Source of the DNA: Sva-07 sp963747375
GTDB taxonomy: Bacteria > Actinomycetota > Acidimicrobiia > Acidimicrobiales > Ilumatobacteraceae
NCBI GenBank assembly: GCA_963747375.1
Contig: CAVVFL010000022.1
Location: 1 to 64,000 of the forward strand
Direction of reading: 5' to 3'
Length of the DNA stretch: 64,000 nt
This document shows, piece by piece, positions 17,723-26,808 of the stretch; the first letter of the stretch is position 1, and every line of letters starts with the position of its first letter. The position numbers were made by a program, and so were the translations under genes. The notes under the pieces were generated by a model that saw only the letters and a program-made list of their open reading frames with translations, was not told where the DNA came from and made no database searches.

Positions 17723-20395
17723 ATGGATCGTGCCGGGGGGACCGCGCCAGCACCGTCGGGAACGGTGACGTTCCTGTTCACCGACATCGTGGGGTCGACG
17801 CCGCTGTGGGATTCGTTTCCCGACGCGATGGGCGCGGCGCTGGCCCGCCATGACGAGATCGTCCGTCGTGCGATCGACGCCGAACGGTGGCCATGTGTTC
17901 TCGACCGCGGGTGACGGTTTCGGTGCGGTGTTCGGCCGGGCGGCGAATGCGATCGCCGCGGCATTGGCGGCGCAGCGGGACCTGTTCGCCGAGGCATGGG
18001 TTGGTGGCCCGGTCGTGCGGGTGCGGATGGGCGTGCACACCGGCGAGGCCGAGGAACGCGACGGTGATTTCTTCGGGCCGGCGGTGAACCGGGCGGCGCG
18101 GATCATGGGCGCGGCGAACGGCGGCCAGGTGCTGGTGTCGGATCTCTCCGCGGGGCTGATCGAGCAGGTGGCCGACATCAAGCTGGTCGACCTGGGTTCG
18201 ATCGAGTTGAAGGGGGTGATCGAGCCGGTGCACGTCTACGGCGTGGCCGGCGACGACCACGAGTGGCTCGACATCCCGCTGCTCACCGGCCAGGTCACGC
18301 GGGGGAATCTGCCGCGACTCCAGACCGAGTCGGTCGGTGACCTCGCGAACCTGCAGCGCCGCGTCGCGAATCTGGCTCAGGCAAGTGTGGTCACGTTGAC
18401 GGGGTCGGGTGGGGTGGGCAAGACGCGCGCCGCGATCGAGATCGGGTGGCTGGTCGTCGACGAGTTCGTCGACGGGGTGTGGTTGGTGGAGCTGGCACCG
18501 GTGGCCGATCCGGATCTGGCGGTCACCACGATCGCCACTGCGTTGGGTGCGCAGTCTGCAGCCGGGCTCGACGATGATCGAGTCGATCGTCGACTGGTGT
18601 CTGGGGCGGCGGATGCTGTTGATCGTCGACAACTGTGAACATGTGCTCGACCCGGTGATCGACGTCGTGCAAGCGATCGTTGCGGGTTGTCCGACGGTGA
18701 CGATCATCGCCACGAGCCGCGAACCGCTCGGTGTCGCTGGCGAGACCGTTGCGCGGATCGCGTCGCTCGACGAACGGTACGCCAGCGAGTTGTTCGTCCT
18801 GCGGGCCGGGTCGGCCGACGCCGGTTTCGAGCCGACGGATGCCGACGCCGAGGCGATCGCAGCGATCTGTCGGCGCCTCGACGGGATTCCGTTGGCGATC
18901 GAACTCGCCGCGGCCCGGATCCGTTCGCTGAGCCCCGCCGAGTTGTTGGAGCGTCTCGACGACCGGTTTCGGTTGTTGCGTGGCGGTGGCCGTGGCGGAC
19001 TCGAGCGACACCAGACGTTGCGGGCAACGGTTGCTTGGTCGTATCAATTGCTCGCCGGCGATGCGCAGTTGCTGTTCGACCGGTTGTCGGTGTTCGCGGG
19101 CAGTTTCGATCTCGCCGCTGCCGAAGTGGTCTGCGCCGGCGACGACCTCGACACCTACGACATCGTCGACCTGCTCGGCGATCTCGTCGACAAGTCGATG
19201 GTGATCGCGTCACGCACCGATAGCGGTACCCGATACCGGCTGCTCGAGACGCTGCGCCAGTACGGCGAGGAACGCCTCGACGACCGCGGGCAGACCGCCA
19301 GCGTGCGCGACGCTCATCTGCACCACTTCGTCGAGGTCGCTCTCCGCCTCGAGCAGCGTTGGATGAGCCCCGATCAAGGAAGCGCCGGCGACCAGTTCGA
19401 CGACGATTGGGAGAACATCGGCGCCGCGCACAGTTGGGCGATCACGACCGGCGGCATCGAACACGCTCACGACCTCGTCGCAGCAACCTCCCAGCACGCA
19501 TTGTCACGGGTTCGGCGTGACCAAGAGGAGTGGGGCGTGCGCACACTGCAACTGGCCGAGACCGCCGGGCGACACGATGCTCGCACGCTGTGTTCGCAGG
19601 GCTTCTGGGCGTTCATCGACGGCGACCCCGATCGGGCGGTGGCGCTCGGCGAGCTCGCTGTCGCCATCAACCCCACGGGAGCCGGACTGATTGCTCAATG
19701 CTGTCACGACGCTCGGACACTTGGCCGCGGGCCGTACCGACGCTGCCGGTGAGATCGCCGACGAGCTCCGTGCGGACCTGCCCACGCTGGTCGACCCCGT
19801 TGATCGATGGTGGGCGACATTCGCGATCGTGCAGATTTTCGACCCCGACACGCTTGCGAGCGACGCCGAGGACGCGCTCGCCGCTGCACGCGCGGTCGGC
19901 GCAGCCCATCTCATCGGCGACGCCCTCCGCGCGGCATCGACTCGCTGGTACTTCATCGATCCTCCGAGGTTCGATCGCGTCATTGCGGAACTCGACGAGG
20001 CGATCCGACTGCACGAGTCGGTCGGCGCGTCGTCGGCGTGGGACCGGCTCACACTCACGTGGGCCCGAACAATGGCCGGTGACGAGCAGGCGAGCGACAC
20101 GTTGCACGAAGCGATCGTGCGCATGTACGACGAACGGAACTGGGGGGCGATCGACGGGACGCTCGAAACGGCACCCGTGGTGCTCGCTGGAGAGGCTCCG
20201 ACGGTCGCCGCCACGATCTACGGCTACCTCGAGGGTTCCCCGCCGCCATGGGGTCGAGGTGGCGTCGACATCCGAGCCCTTGCGGCGGACGTCGTCGATG
20301 CGATCCCCGACGCCGAGGTCCACCGCGCCCGCGGCGCCGCGAAGGATCGCCACGAGATCGTCGCCCTCACGCTCGCAGCCCTCGAGCACAACTGA
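17723..20395 (+). CDS. Class III nucleotide cyclase fused to NB-ARC ATPase and TPR-like region, frameshifted
   Basis: Signalling protein of about 890 residues. The start is taken at the ATG at 17723 (an in-frame ATG at 17651 is possible). The cyclase domain begins TVTFLFTDIVGSTPLWDSFP with the first metal Asp; GHVFSTAGDGFGAVF carries the second and VRMGVHTGEAEERDGDFFG follows. Then comes an NB-ARC ATPase with Walker A LTGSGGVGKTRAA, Walker-B-like RRMLLIVDNCEHVL, IIATSREPLGVAGE and IPLAIELAAARI. A winged-helix part and helical repeats complete it. Indels near 17886, 18577 and 19690 break the frame, but no part is missing. It probably makes cyclic nucleotide or uses the fold for sensing; output unknown. 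Confidence 0.8.
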
Positions 20396-20414
20396 TCCCA
20401 GGGGGAGTAACCAC

Positions 20415-20725
20415 ATGTCCGAACATCCCGATCTCTCTGCCAAGACCGCCATTGTCACCGGTTCCTCGAGTGGGATCGGTCGCGCCATCGCCGAACGCCT
20501 GGGTGCGAGCGGCGCCGCAGGCGCTGGTCGGTGCAGCTACCGGCCACGTCGTGAACGTGTCGTCGGTGGCGGCGTTGCGACCCGACTCGGGTGCGTACGG
20601 CGCGACGAAGCATGGCGTGAACGTCATCACCGAGACGTTGCCGCTCGAGCTCGTCGATGATCCGATCCAGGTGACGTCGATCATGCCGGGGCTCGTGGCC
20701 ACGAATGTCGGCCGCAACGTCCACC
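20415..20725 (+). pseudogene. Short-chain dehydrogenase, internally deleted and cut by integrase remnant
   Basis: After a strong ribosome site (GGGGGAG at 20401-20407) the ATG at 20415 starts an SDR: TAIVTGSSSGIGRAIAERLG is the Rossmann TGxxxGIG motif. About 40 residues in, the frame changes and the sequence jumps to GHVVNVSSVAALRPDSGAYG followed by ATKHGVNVITETL, the Ser and Tyr-x-x-x-Lys active-site region (Y in AYGATKH). Roughly 90-100 residues of the usual middle are absent. The sequence then ends after MPGLVATNVGRNVH, where it runs straight into minus-strand integrase sequence. Both an internal deletion and a 3' truncation are visible, so it cannot be functional. Confidence 0.75.
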
Positions 20726-20729
20726 ATGC

Positions 20730-21005
20730 TTGGAGTTTGATGCCGCCGAGTTCGTGGGTGAGGATGCGGATGGCCCAGTCGTGGCCGGCGAGGCGGGCGG
20801 GGGAGAGGTCCCGGTTGGGGAGTGCTTTGGTTCGCCAGAGTTCGAGGAGTTCGGCCACGGTGCGGTCCCGGGTGATGACGGGGAGCCCGTCGTCGCCGGC
20901 GCGGCGAAGTTGGTCGGGTGGGTGGGTGGGGGAGCCGACGGCGTTGGTGAATACGAGGTCGTCGCCATTCCAGTGCCTCGATGACAGCGGTGGGTCGGCG
21001 GTCAT
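20730..21005 (-). pseudogene. Chimeric tyrosine-integrase remnant with permuted segment order
   Basis: Reading leftwards, the first part is GDDLVFTNAVGSPTHP, a segment from the catalytic domain of an integrase. It is followed without a break by LRRAGDDGLPVITRDRTVAE and then LLELWRTKALPNRDLSPARL, which belong to the N-terminal core-binding domain and match ALPNRNLSPSR of the integrase at 2279-3474. In an intact integrase the order is the reverse. The join falls at the residues LRR, present in both parents. This suggests a deletion between two tandem or neighbouring integrase genes. The 478-base gap 20721-21198 contains only this and the HTH fragment below. Confidence 0.6.
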
Positions 21006-21092
21006 GGATCGGCCGGGTTGTGGGCTGCGCGCGGTGGCGGGGAGTCCGAGGGAGTGGCCGAAGGCGAGCGGGTCGCCGCAGCCTGCATGAGG

Positions 21093-21205
21093 TCACCATC
21101 CGATGCCGTGACGTCGTAACGCCACGTACACCGTCGACACGGCCACGCCGAGTCGGGCAGCGATGTGGGGCCCACACAGCGACTGGTAAGGTCCGGCGAT
21201 GGGGT
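21093..21205 (-). pseudogene. HTH fragment of a recombinase/transposase-type protein
   Basis: The minus strand reads HIAARLGVAVSTVYVALRRH, then GIGW and a stop. This is a helix-turn-helix of the kind found at the ends of resolvases and in IS transposases. No coherent protein precedes it, and it is cut at about 21205 beside the start of the metallopeptidase gene. It is most likely another mobile-element relic. Confidence 0.4.
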
Positions 21206-23074
21206 TCGAGTCGGTCGACGCTCCGTCGGTCGCAGTCCAGCAACGCGTTGACCCGACCCAACGCGAAGTGGCGCCCACCATTGCCCGCGTCACCAGGACG
21301 GTCAACAGGCTGCCACTCGCCCACACCCCGACCTTCCCGACACCGGCGACAGGATCACGTGCGAGCCGTGCGATGCTCGCTGGCGATGTCGAGACTCCCG
21401 CGACCCGGACCGACAACACCCGGGTCCAACGAGCCACGGCCCGCAGCCAGCCCGGTCGAAGCCACCCGCCCGCCGCGCCGAGGATCCAGCGACGCGCCAC
21501 CCTCATTCAGCGCCTCCCCGCCTCCGGCAACCTGCCACAGTCCGCCGACCTCGCACCGGTGCGCGCCAAGGTCGACGGGTTCCACGCATTAGCCGAGACG
21601 GCCACTTTCCAGGAAAGGCTGCGCTCCCTGAAGACGCTCGACGACGCGATCTACGCTTGGTTCGCAGCGCACCCCAGCAGCGACATCGACGCCCAACCGG
21701 GCGGCCCCGAGATGCGCGCCCTCCTCACCGAGTCGGAGACCGAACACCGCAAGCTCATCGACGCTGTCCGGGCTGACGGCAACGCCCTGCCGATCGACAC
21801 CACCGGCATGACCGACCTCGATCGGGCAGCGTTGTTGGTGCTGTGGAAGTCGATCGCTGTGCAACAGGGCAACATCAAGCTGGCCGGGGACCCCGCATTC
21901 CTCTCACGTACCTACGCCCGACTCGCCAAGATCCTCCAGACATCCATCGGACGCGAACTGCTCACCTACCTCGACTCGCCCGACCCCCGGGCCGACGCCC
22001 CCAAGGACCAGACCGTCACCATCTTCGGCCGCATCGCCGACCTCGACGCGAGCTTCAAGGACATGGAAGGCGGCCGAGACAGCAACAGCAGCTACGCCCG
22101 TTCGGTCGACACCGTCGCCGACGACACTGCCGATCAACACTTCCTGCAGCCACCGAACAGCAACGGCGCCGACACGACGTTCACCGATGCCACCTCCCCC
22201 AACGACATCCGCCAAGCGATCCTCGCCGGCAAGGGCGGCGTGAACGTTGGGGGCGAGGCGCAGGCGTTCGGAACCGGATCGTCCGTCGTGGTCAAGATGA
22301 GCGAGCCCGCCCCCGACCCGAACGAAGACAGACGCATGTACGGTGCGGCGCAGGGCGAGGAGATCATCAACCCCTCGTTCGTGACACTCGCCCACGAACT
22401 CGGTCACGCCATGAAGATCCGCGCCGGAGCCCTCGTGTCGAACGTGCACAAGGACAACCCGTTCTTCAACGCCTTCGAGGGCGATGTGAAGGAGCAACAA
22501 CTCTGGGACAACGCCGAGGAATACGTGAACATCGAGGACATCGAGAACTCGGTGCGAGCGCAGAGCGGCATGAGCGAACGCAAGTACCACAAGCCGGTCG
22601 GATCGGTGGACGCCGCCAAACGCAGTGACCAGCGCGAACGCCACGCTCAACGGACTCGTGATGCGAGATGCGGTGATGGGCGATGACCCGGAATGGCGAC
22701 AGCTGTGGGCCGCACACTCGAAGGCAAAGAAGGACCTGAGCTACAAGGACAAGGGATTCACGGACGGGCTGATGGCCAGGATCGACGCGCTCGACCAGAA
22801 AGCGACACCCGCCTACACCCGAGCTGCGCGAGTGCCCTTCGTCGACCCCAAGATCGACCTCCTGCGAAGCAAGATCAGAACCGCGGTGTCGGGGTCCGGC
22901 AAACGAGGCAGTAAGTTCGCCCGTTCAGCGGAATTCGCCACCTTGCTCGACGAGGTCTGCAACGAGCTACGAACCGAACTGCTGACGGGCAAGGAATTCC
23001 GGATCACCACCGAACGGCTCGACAAGTACGTGGCGTCCGTGATGACCAACCTCCGCATGTTCCGGGGCGTCTGA
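21199..23074 (+). CDS. Zinc metallopeptidase with Arg/Gln-rich N-terminus, eCIS-effector-like, one frameshift
   Basis: Protein of about 620 residues. The first 110 are low-complexity, rich in Pro, Arg, Thr and Gln with short VQRA/IQRR/IQRL-type repeats, as in proteins linked to extracellular contractile injection systems (eCIS). A helical middle follows, and a zinc-peptidase motif sits at about residues 396-400: VTLAHELGHAMKIRAG gives HExxH. The downstream acidic NAEEYVNIEDIEN could supply the third ligand, as in M91 (NleD-like) toxin peptidases. At about 22620 the frame changes; the continuing frame gives MRDAVMGDDPEWRQLWAAHS and a helical C-terminus to 23074. A GTG at 22625 could instead start a separate overlapping gene. 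No other eCIS gene is in the window. Confidence 0.65.
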
Positions 23075-23163
23075 ACATCAGCGTAGATGTCGGTGTCGGC
23101 AGCCCGTGTCGGTGTGCACCCATATGGCTTCGAGGTCGCATGTCTCAGCTGGGCATTCGATCA

Positions 23164-23415
23164 TCAATCGAGGCAGAACTCGTTTCCTTCTGGATCAGCC
23201 ATGACGATGTGTCCAGCGGACATGGGCGCTGCGGGCTCGTGGCGGCGCAGAGGCGTCGCTCCCATTGCCATCAGCCGTTGCTCCGACGCAGCCATTCGTC
23301 CCACTCCGCTCAGTCCAGGAGCGGCTCGGACGTCGAGGTGAACGCGGTTCTTGGCGATCTTGTCGTCGAGTACCTGTTGGAAGAAGAGGCGAGGTCCGTG
23401 CCCATCGGATCGTCG
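23164..23415 (-). pseudogene. VOC (glyoxalase-like) protein, C-terminal fragment
   Basis: The minus strand reads DGHGPRLFFQQVLDDKIAKN followed by RVHLDVRA, then GHIVMADPEGNEFCLD and a stop at 23164. This is the second half of a vicinal-oxygen-chelate protein of a common actinobacterial type, including the terminal metal-ligand Glu in the PEGNEF motif. Upstream of about 23415 the frame no longer makes sense as VOC and no start codon was found, so the first half is lost or badly shifted. Confidence 0.6.
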
Positions 23416-23499
23416 AGAGGGGGTCAGTTTTCACCCGCTGGCGACGCCTCTGGTATCCCGAGTCGTTCGAGGAACTCGTCCCACGCAGCGAGCGGCCCG

Positions 23500-24069
23500 T
23501 CAAGCCGTTGCTCGCGTGGGCCGGTATCGCAGGGCGATCGCCCCCGACCGGAACTCATGGCGATCCACCAGCTCGAGTTGGATGCGCTCGCGCAGACCGG
23601 CGAGCAACGTCGGCCCGTGTCCGGCGAGAACCGGCTGCACAACGAACTCGTACTCGTCGATCAATCCCAGATCTGCCAACGCCAGGGGGAGCGTCACGCC
23701 ACCCACCCACAATCCCTCGCCTGGCTCTTGCTTGAGCTGCTGAACCGCTTGCCCCACGTCGCCTCGCACCAGCTCGGCATTCCAATCGACCCCGCTCAGC
23801 GTGCTCGACACGACGAACTTCTTGGCTCGGTCGATGTTCTCGGCGAACGGGATCTCCCACTCATCCATCCAGTCAGGCCACGTGCCCGTGGCGGGCTGCC
23901 GCCATGCCGACTCCATCATCTCGTAGGTCACCCGGCCGAACAGCAGGGCATCGGCTCGTGCCATCGCCGCGGTCCAGTAGCGCATCGACTCCTCGTCCGG
24001 AGGGAGCCCTGCCTCGTGATGGCAGCAGCCGTCGAGCGTGACGTTGATCGAGTATCGAAGTGGTCTCAT
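23500..24069 (-). CDS. RibD C-terminal domain / dihydrofolate-reductase-like protein
   Basis: Intact 189-residue protein of the RibD_C (DHFR-fold) family, NADPH-dependent reductases often of unknown substrate. Visible blocks are YSINVTLDGCCHHEAG at the N-terminus, ARADALLFGRVTYEMM (about residues 35-50), KKFVVSSTLSGVDWN and DEYEFVVQPVLAGHGPTL, which closes the family fold. Length is normal. The start ATG at 24069 is preceded by a purine-rich region (AGGGAGAGCAACGAG). It is one of the few undamaged genes between 15 and 26 kb. A second RibD-like gene lies at 38824-39454, but the two are not close in sequence. Confidence 0.85.
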   Translation of the reverse strand: MRPLRYSINVTLDGCCHHEAGLPPDEESMRYWTAAMARADALLFGRVTYEMMESAWRQPATGTWPDWMDEWEIPFAENIDRAKKFVVSSTLSGVDWNAELVRGDVGQAVQQLKQEPGEGLWVGGVTLPLALADLGLIDEYEFVVQPVLAGHGPTLLAGLRERIQLELVDRHEFRSGAIALRYRPTRATA

Positions 24070-24189
24070 CTCGTTGCTCTCCCTCGACGCGCACGCCCGA
24101 CCTCAGGCCTGCAGCGCGCACAGGTTGCCCGCTCTCGACGCCTGACGCAAGCGTCGATCTCAGCCCGGAGGCTGCTTGGGCGCGAGGTC

Positions 24190-24810
24190 GGGGCACGGTT
24201 GAGTCGTCAGAACACCGCTGTTCGATCGCGTCGACTGGTCGGGAGGGACCACGAGATCGCTGATCTCGCTGAGACCGTCGCGTCCGTACCGTTGACGACT
24301 GTGACCGGTCCTGGTGGCGTGGGCAAGACGGCGTTGGCGCTCGCGATGGCTCGCGGCGATCGCTGCGGGCCACCGTGGAGTGGAGCGACGCCCTGTTGCC
24401 CGACGACGAGCGCCGGCTGCTGCGACGGATGGCCGTGTTCGCCGGCGGGTTCGGTCTCGCCGCGATCAACGCGGTGTGCGCGAGTGAGGGTCAGAGTGCG
24501 GCGAAGGTCGCCGGTCTGACCGGTCGTCTCGTCGAGAAGTCATTGCTGCTGAAAGCATGAGGCCACCGGTCAGTACCAGCTGCTCGAGACGATTCGCCAG
24601 TACGCCACCGAGCAGCTCGCCCTGGCCGGCGAACTCGACGTGATCCGCGATCGTCACGCGTACTGCTACCTCGAGATCGGGCTTCGCGAGTCCGGCGCCA
24701 CGATGACTGGTCCGGAGCGTCCGCACCTGGAGGTGCTCCATCGCATCGAGGACAACACTCGCGTGGCGCTCGAACGCCTCCTCGAGATCGATCCCGAAGA
24801 TTCTCACCCA
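24190..24810 (+). pseudogene. NB-ARC/LuxR-type ATPase regulator, internally deleted remnant
   Basis: The first part reads LVGRDHEIADLAETVASVP, then the Walker A TVTGPGGVGKTALALAMARG. It jumps directly (with a frame change near 24365) to VEWSDALLPDDERRLLRRMA followed by VFAGGFGLAAINAV, which in such proteins lies some 200 residues further on. The next part, QYQLLETIRQYATEQLALAG, is the conserved end of the winged-helix region, but a stop (TGA at 24558-24560) interrupts it. It peters out near 24810 with no C-terminal domain. The structure mirrors the intact copy at 17723-20395, with the nucleotide-binding core removed. Confidence 0.65.
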
Positions 24811-25124
24811 TGCAGCCCCTCCACTCGACGCCCAGTCTCACACACGCCCAATCCAACCGAACCCGGCTGCGCACCGGACATGAACACCGCTTGACATGAA
24901 TTCCCGCACGAGATCAGCACCTGTAATCACGGCTTCGAACCGAAATCAGGTGCCGGGCCATGGTCCGTATCGAGCGCCGCACGACCGCGGCCGCAGCATG
25001 TCCGGTGGGGGACACCCACCGGACCTGACGTGCCGCATTCGACACCGCTTGGACCTGTTCGCTCCGTCCGGTGCATCGACTTTGGCTGGCGACTGTTGTC
25101 GTTCTCCAGTTCCCGGTGGTGTGG
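24811..25124. other. Gene-free stretch with one strong inverted repeat
   Basis: No open frame here resembles a protein. The only structure I see is GTCCGGTGGG at 25000-25009 pairing perfectly with CCCACCGGAC at 25015-25024 around a 5-base loop, a 10-base-pair hairpin. It lies 100 bases downstream of the leftward gene ending at 25125, so it could act as its terminator, but there is no T-run. Confidence 0.4.
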
Positions 25125-25379
25125 TCAGGCGGTGGGTGTGTCGAGGCCGCCTTCGGTGGCGCCTTGCACGATGTCGCCGAGTCCGCCGGGCAGCGACTCG
25201 GCGACACCGTCGACGCCGAGCGCCTCGGTGGCTTGTCCGACGTCGACGCCGAAGTTTTCAGCGAGTGTGCTGCCTTCCCCGAGGAACCCTTCGACGTGTT
25301 CGTTGAGTCCGGTCGACTCGAGGACACCTTGGAGACCCTCGCCGCCGAGCAGCCCTTTGATCGCCTCAATAATACCCAT
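25125..25379 (-). CDS. Small Gly/Glu-rich hypothetical protein
   Basis: Intact 84-residue protein starting MGIIEAIKGLLGGEGLQGVL. It is acidic and Gly-rich, with repeated GL/GV/LG units and no Cys or His, so no metal site. A ribosome site GAAAGGG lies about 12 bases upstream of the ATG at 25379. It has the look of small predicted-helical or partly disordered actinobacterial proteins; I do not recognise a family. It stands alone between a pseudogene and a recombinase remnant. Coding is supported by the clean start, ribosome site and normal composition. Confidence 0.55.
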   Translation of the reverse strand: MGIIEAIKGLLGGEGLQGVLESTGLNEHVEGFLGEGSTLAENFGVDVGQATEALGVDGVAESLPGGLGDIVQGATEGGLDTPTA

Positions 25380-25565
25380 TGTGACATACCCTTTCAGTTG
25401 TGTTGGTAGGTGAGATTGTAGGGGGCGTCTGATGCAACAGAACGCCGGGACCGTCACACGAACCGGTGTTCTTCCGGGCTGGTCGGCGAGGTCTGTCTCA
25501 CATGACGGGTGGCGTTCGTGCGCTCGCCGCCGCGTCGGCCTGGCCGGGTGCGGCACGGTTCGTGG

Positions 25566-25745
25566 ATGGACGCAACACTGATTGGATACGCCCGATGCTC
25601 GACTGACGAGCACGACCTGATCCGGATGCGCACCCTCGAAGGGATGGCCGTCGCCAGGGCGCAGGGCAAGTTGAAGGGCCGGCAGCCGAAGCTGTCTGCG
25701 ATGCAGCAGTGTGAACTGAAGCGGATGCACCAGACCGGCGAGTAG
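25566..25745 (+). pseudogene. Serine recombinase (resolvase/invertase), internal-deletion derivative
   Basis: The ATG at 25566 starts MDATLIGYARCSTDEHDL, the N-terminus of a small serine recombinase with the nucleophilic Ser in YARCSTDE. It passes at once to IRMRTLEGMAVARAQGKLKG and RQPKLSAMQQ, which normally lie about 110 residues later, at the end of the catalytic domain. Both flanks carry Asp-Leu in this family (STDEqDL and vDLlRMRT), so the deletion could have occurred at a short shared sequence while keeping the frame. The C-terminal HTH is also missing, ending MHQTGE and stop. The 59-residue product cannot be an active recombinase. Confidence 0.75.
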
Positions 25746-25818
25746 GAGGTCGGTCCGCCGGACAGAGCGGCGACCGAACTCAAACCGGGATCGGCGACCG
25801 GACGAGGATCAAAGTGGA

Positions 25819-26136
25819 TCAGATACCGAGGACGGCTCGCAGGCCTTCGTCGATGTCGTCAATCAGTACCTCGGGCAGCCTGCCGGCCTGTTTGCCGAGG
25901 AGTGACCGGTCGATCAGCTCGAGCCCGAGCGGAACGGCGACTGAGTCTTTCGGCAGCCCGCTTGCCCTGGTGGGAAGGAGCACGTTCCCGGCGATGCCCG
26001 CTCGACCGACATTCGACGTGATCGGCACGACGTGGGTCTGCCAGACATCGACACTGAGCACATCGTCGGAGGACACCACCACACACGGGCGGTGTTTGTC
26101 GAGATCGATCCAGCACACCGCGCCCCTCGTTACCAC
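25819..26136 (-). CDS. mazF: MazF/PemK-family endoribonuclease toxin
   Basis: Intact 105-residue toxin of the MazF/PemK family, which cuts mRNA at short sequences and stops growth when its antitoxin is degraded. The fold opens with RGAVCWIDLDKHRPCVVVSS (the usual start is RGdvwwvdld...RPvvVvs), then VWQTHVVPITSN, the catalytic Thr/Ser region, and SVAVPLGLELIDRSLL. The likely start is the GTG at 26136, which overlaps the last 7 bases of the antitoxin gene, so the pair is translationally coupled as in most toxin-antitoxin operons. All family blocks are present and the length is normal. Confidence 0.85.
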   Translation of the reverse strand: MVTRGAVCWIDLDKHRPCVVVSSDDVLSVDVWQTHVVPITSNVGRAGIAGNVLLPTRASGLPKDSVAVPLGLELIDRSLLGKQAGRLPEVLIDDIDEGLRAVLGI

Positions 26137-26363
26137 GGTGCGGAACGCTCCATCCGCTCCAGTGCTGCCAACGACTCCGCCACTGTTGGAGGTTCGGCGT
26201 TCGCGAGCTCGGCGTCAGCCAGCAGCTGCTGGGCGAAACCCAAGGCGGAATGGGTAGCGGCATGGTGTCGGAGCTGATCGGCAACCCACGTGGAGAACGG
26301 AACCCCGAGCCCGTCAATGATCGGCACCACGTCCTCCGGAAGGCTGATCGTCTTGTTCGGCAT
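26130..26363 (-). CDS. Antitoxin partner of MazF
   Basis: Intact 77-residue protein starting MPNKTISLPEDVVPIIDGLG, the DNA-binding N-terminus (ribbon-helix-helix-like strand then helix) of many small antitoxins; FSTWVADQLRHHAATHSAL follows, and the C-terminus is an Ala/Glu-rich tail likely to bind the toxin. It precedes and overlaps mazF by 7 bases. Just upstream, on the coding strand, lies TATGTATGTATGATG: TATGAT fits a -10 box only 6 bases before the ATG, which would give a leaderless or near-leaderless transcript, and the TATG repeats could be an autoregulatory operator. An upstream in-frame ATG at 26378 is also possible. Confidence 0.8.
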   Translation of the reverse strand: MPNKTISLPEDVVPIIDGLGVPFSTWVADQLRHHAATHSALGFAQQLLADAELANAEPPTVAESLAALERMERSAPW

Positions 26364-26504
26364 GTACGCATCATACATACATACCAAATGGGGCCGGCCG
26401 TCTGCTTTGACCCTCTGGCTGCAACGGCAGCCAGGTGCGACCTCGCAGCGGCCCGGTCGGCGGCCGGGTGCCGTGCGGCTCCACGGATCGTGCAATGGTT
26501 GCTC

Positions 26505-26808
26505 GATGTCGGCCGTCACGCTGCGCGAAGGTGTCGAGGAGGCGCTCGTCAACGGGCTCGTCGAGATCGACGTGCTCGACGACGAGCCGACCACGGCCTT
26601 CATCCCCGTGTCGTCGATCGGGCGCGCAGCATCGACCCGAGCGTTCCCGTTCATCCCGCAGACGCCGACCTCGATGCGCTTCCCCTACGCCGTCGACATC
26701 GATGGCGACACGATGGTCGTCGCCGACACGGCCAACAATCGGATCCTCGTCCGGGACACGGTGCCGACGAACAACAACCGGGTGACGGTGTGGGATCTGA
26801 GCCAATGA
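26505..26808 (+). pseudogene. NHL-repeat protein, C-terminal fragment
   Basis: About 100 residues ending MRFPYAVDIDGDTMVVADTA, NNRILV and VTVWDLSQ. The pattern FPyaVdidGdtmvVADTaNNRIlv is one NHL beta-propeller repeat; a full protein has four or more. The ATG at 26505 is only the first available start and the repeats that should precede it are missing. Its TGA overlaps the ATG of hypF (ATGA), so the original full gene was the coupled upstream neighbour of the maturation operon. NHL-repeat genes do occur in actinobacterial [NiFe]-hydrogenase clusters, which fits. Confidence 0.55.

Noticed and set aside
22625..23074. A separate 149-residue gene after the metallopeptidase
   Set aside because: It could start at GTG 22625, but there is no ribosome site and it continues the helical pattern of the upstream protein after a frame change, so one frameshifted gene is the simpler reading.
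25000..25024. The perfect 10-bp hairpin as a regulatory RNA or attachment site
   Set aside because: It is isolated, has no partner copy in the window and no adjacent promoter-like sequence; a terminator for the gene at 25125 is enough to explain it.
15311..26136. A possible defence island, because of recombinases, NB-ARC proteins and a toxin-antitoxin pair
   Set aside because: The NB-ARC proteins are of the cyclase/LuxR regulator type, most others are relics, and only the MazF pair is a recognised toxin system. There is no nuclease, helicase or other core defence gene.
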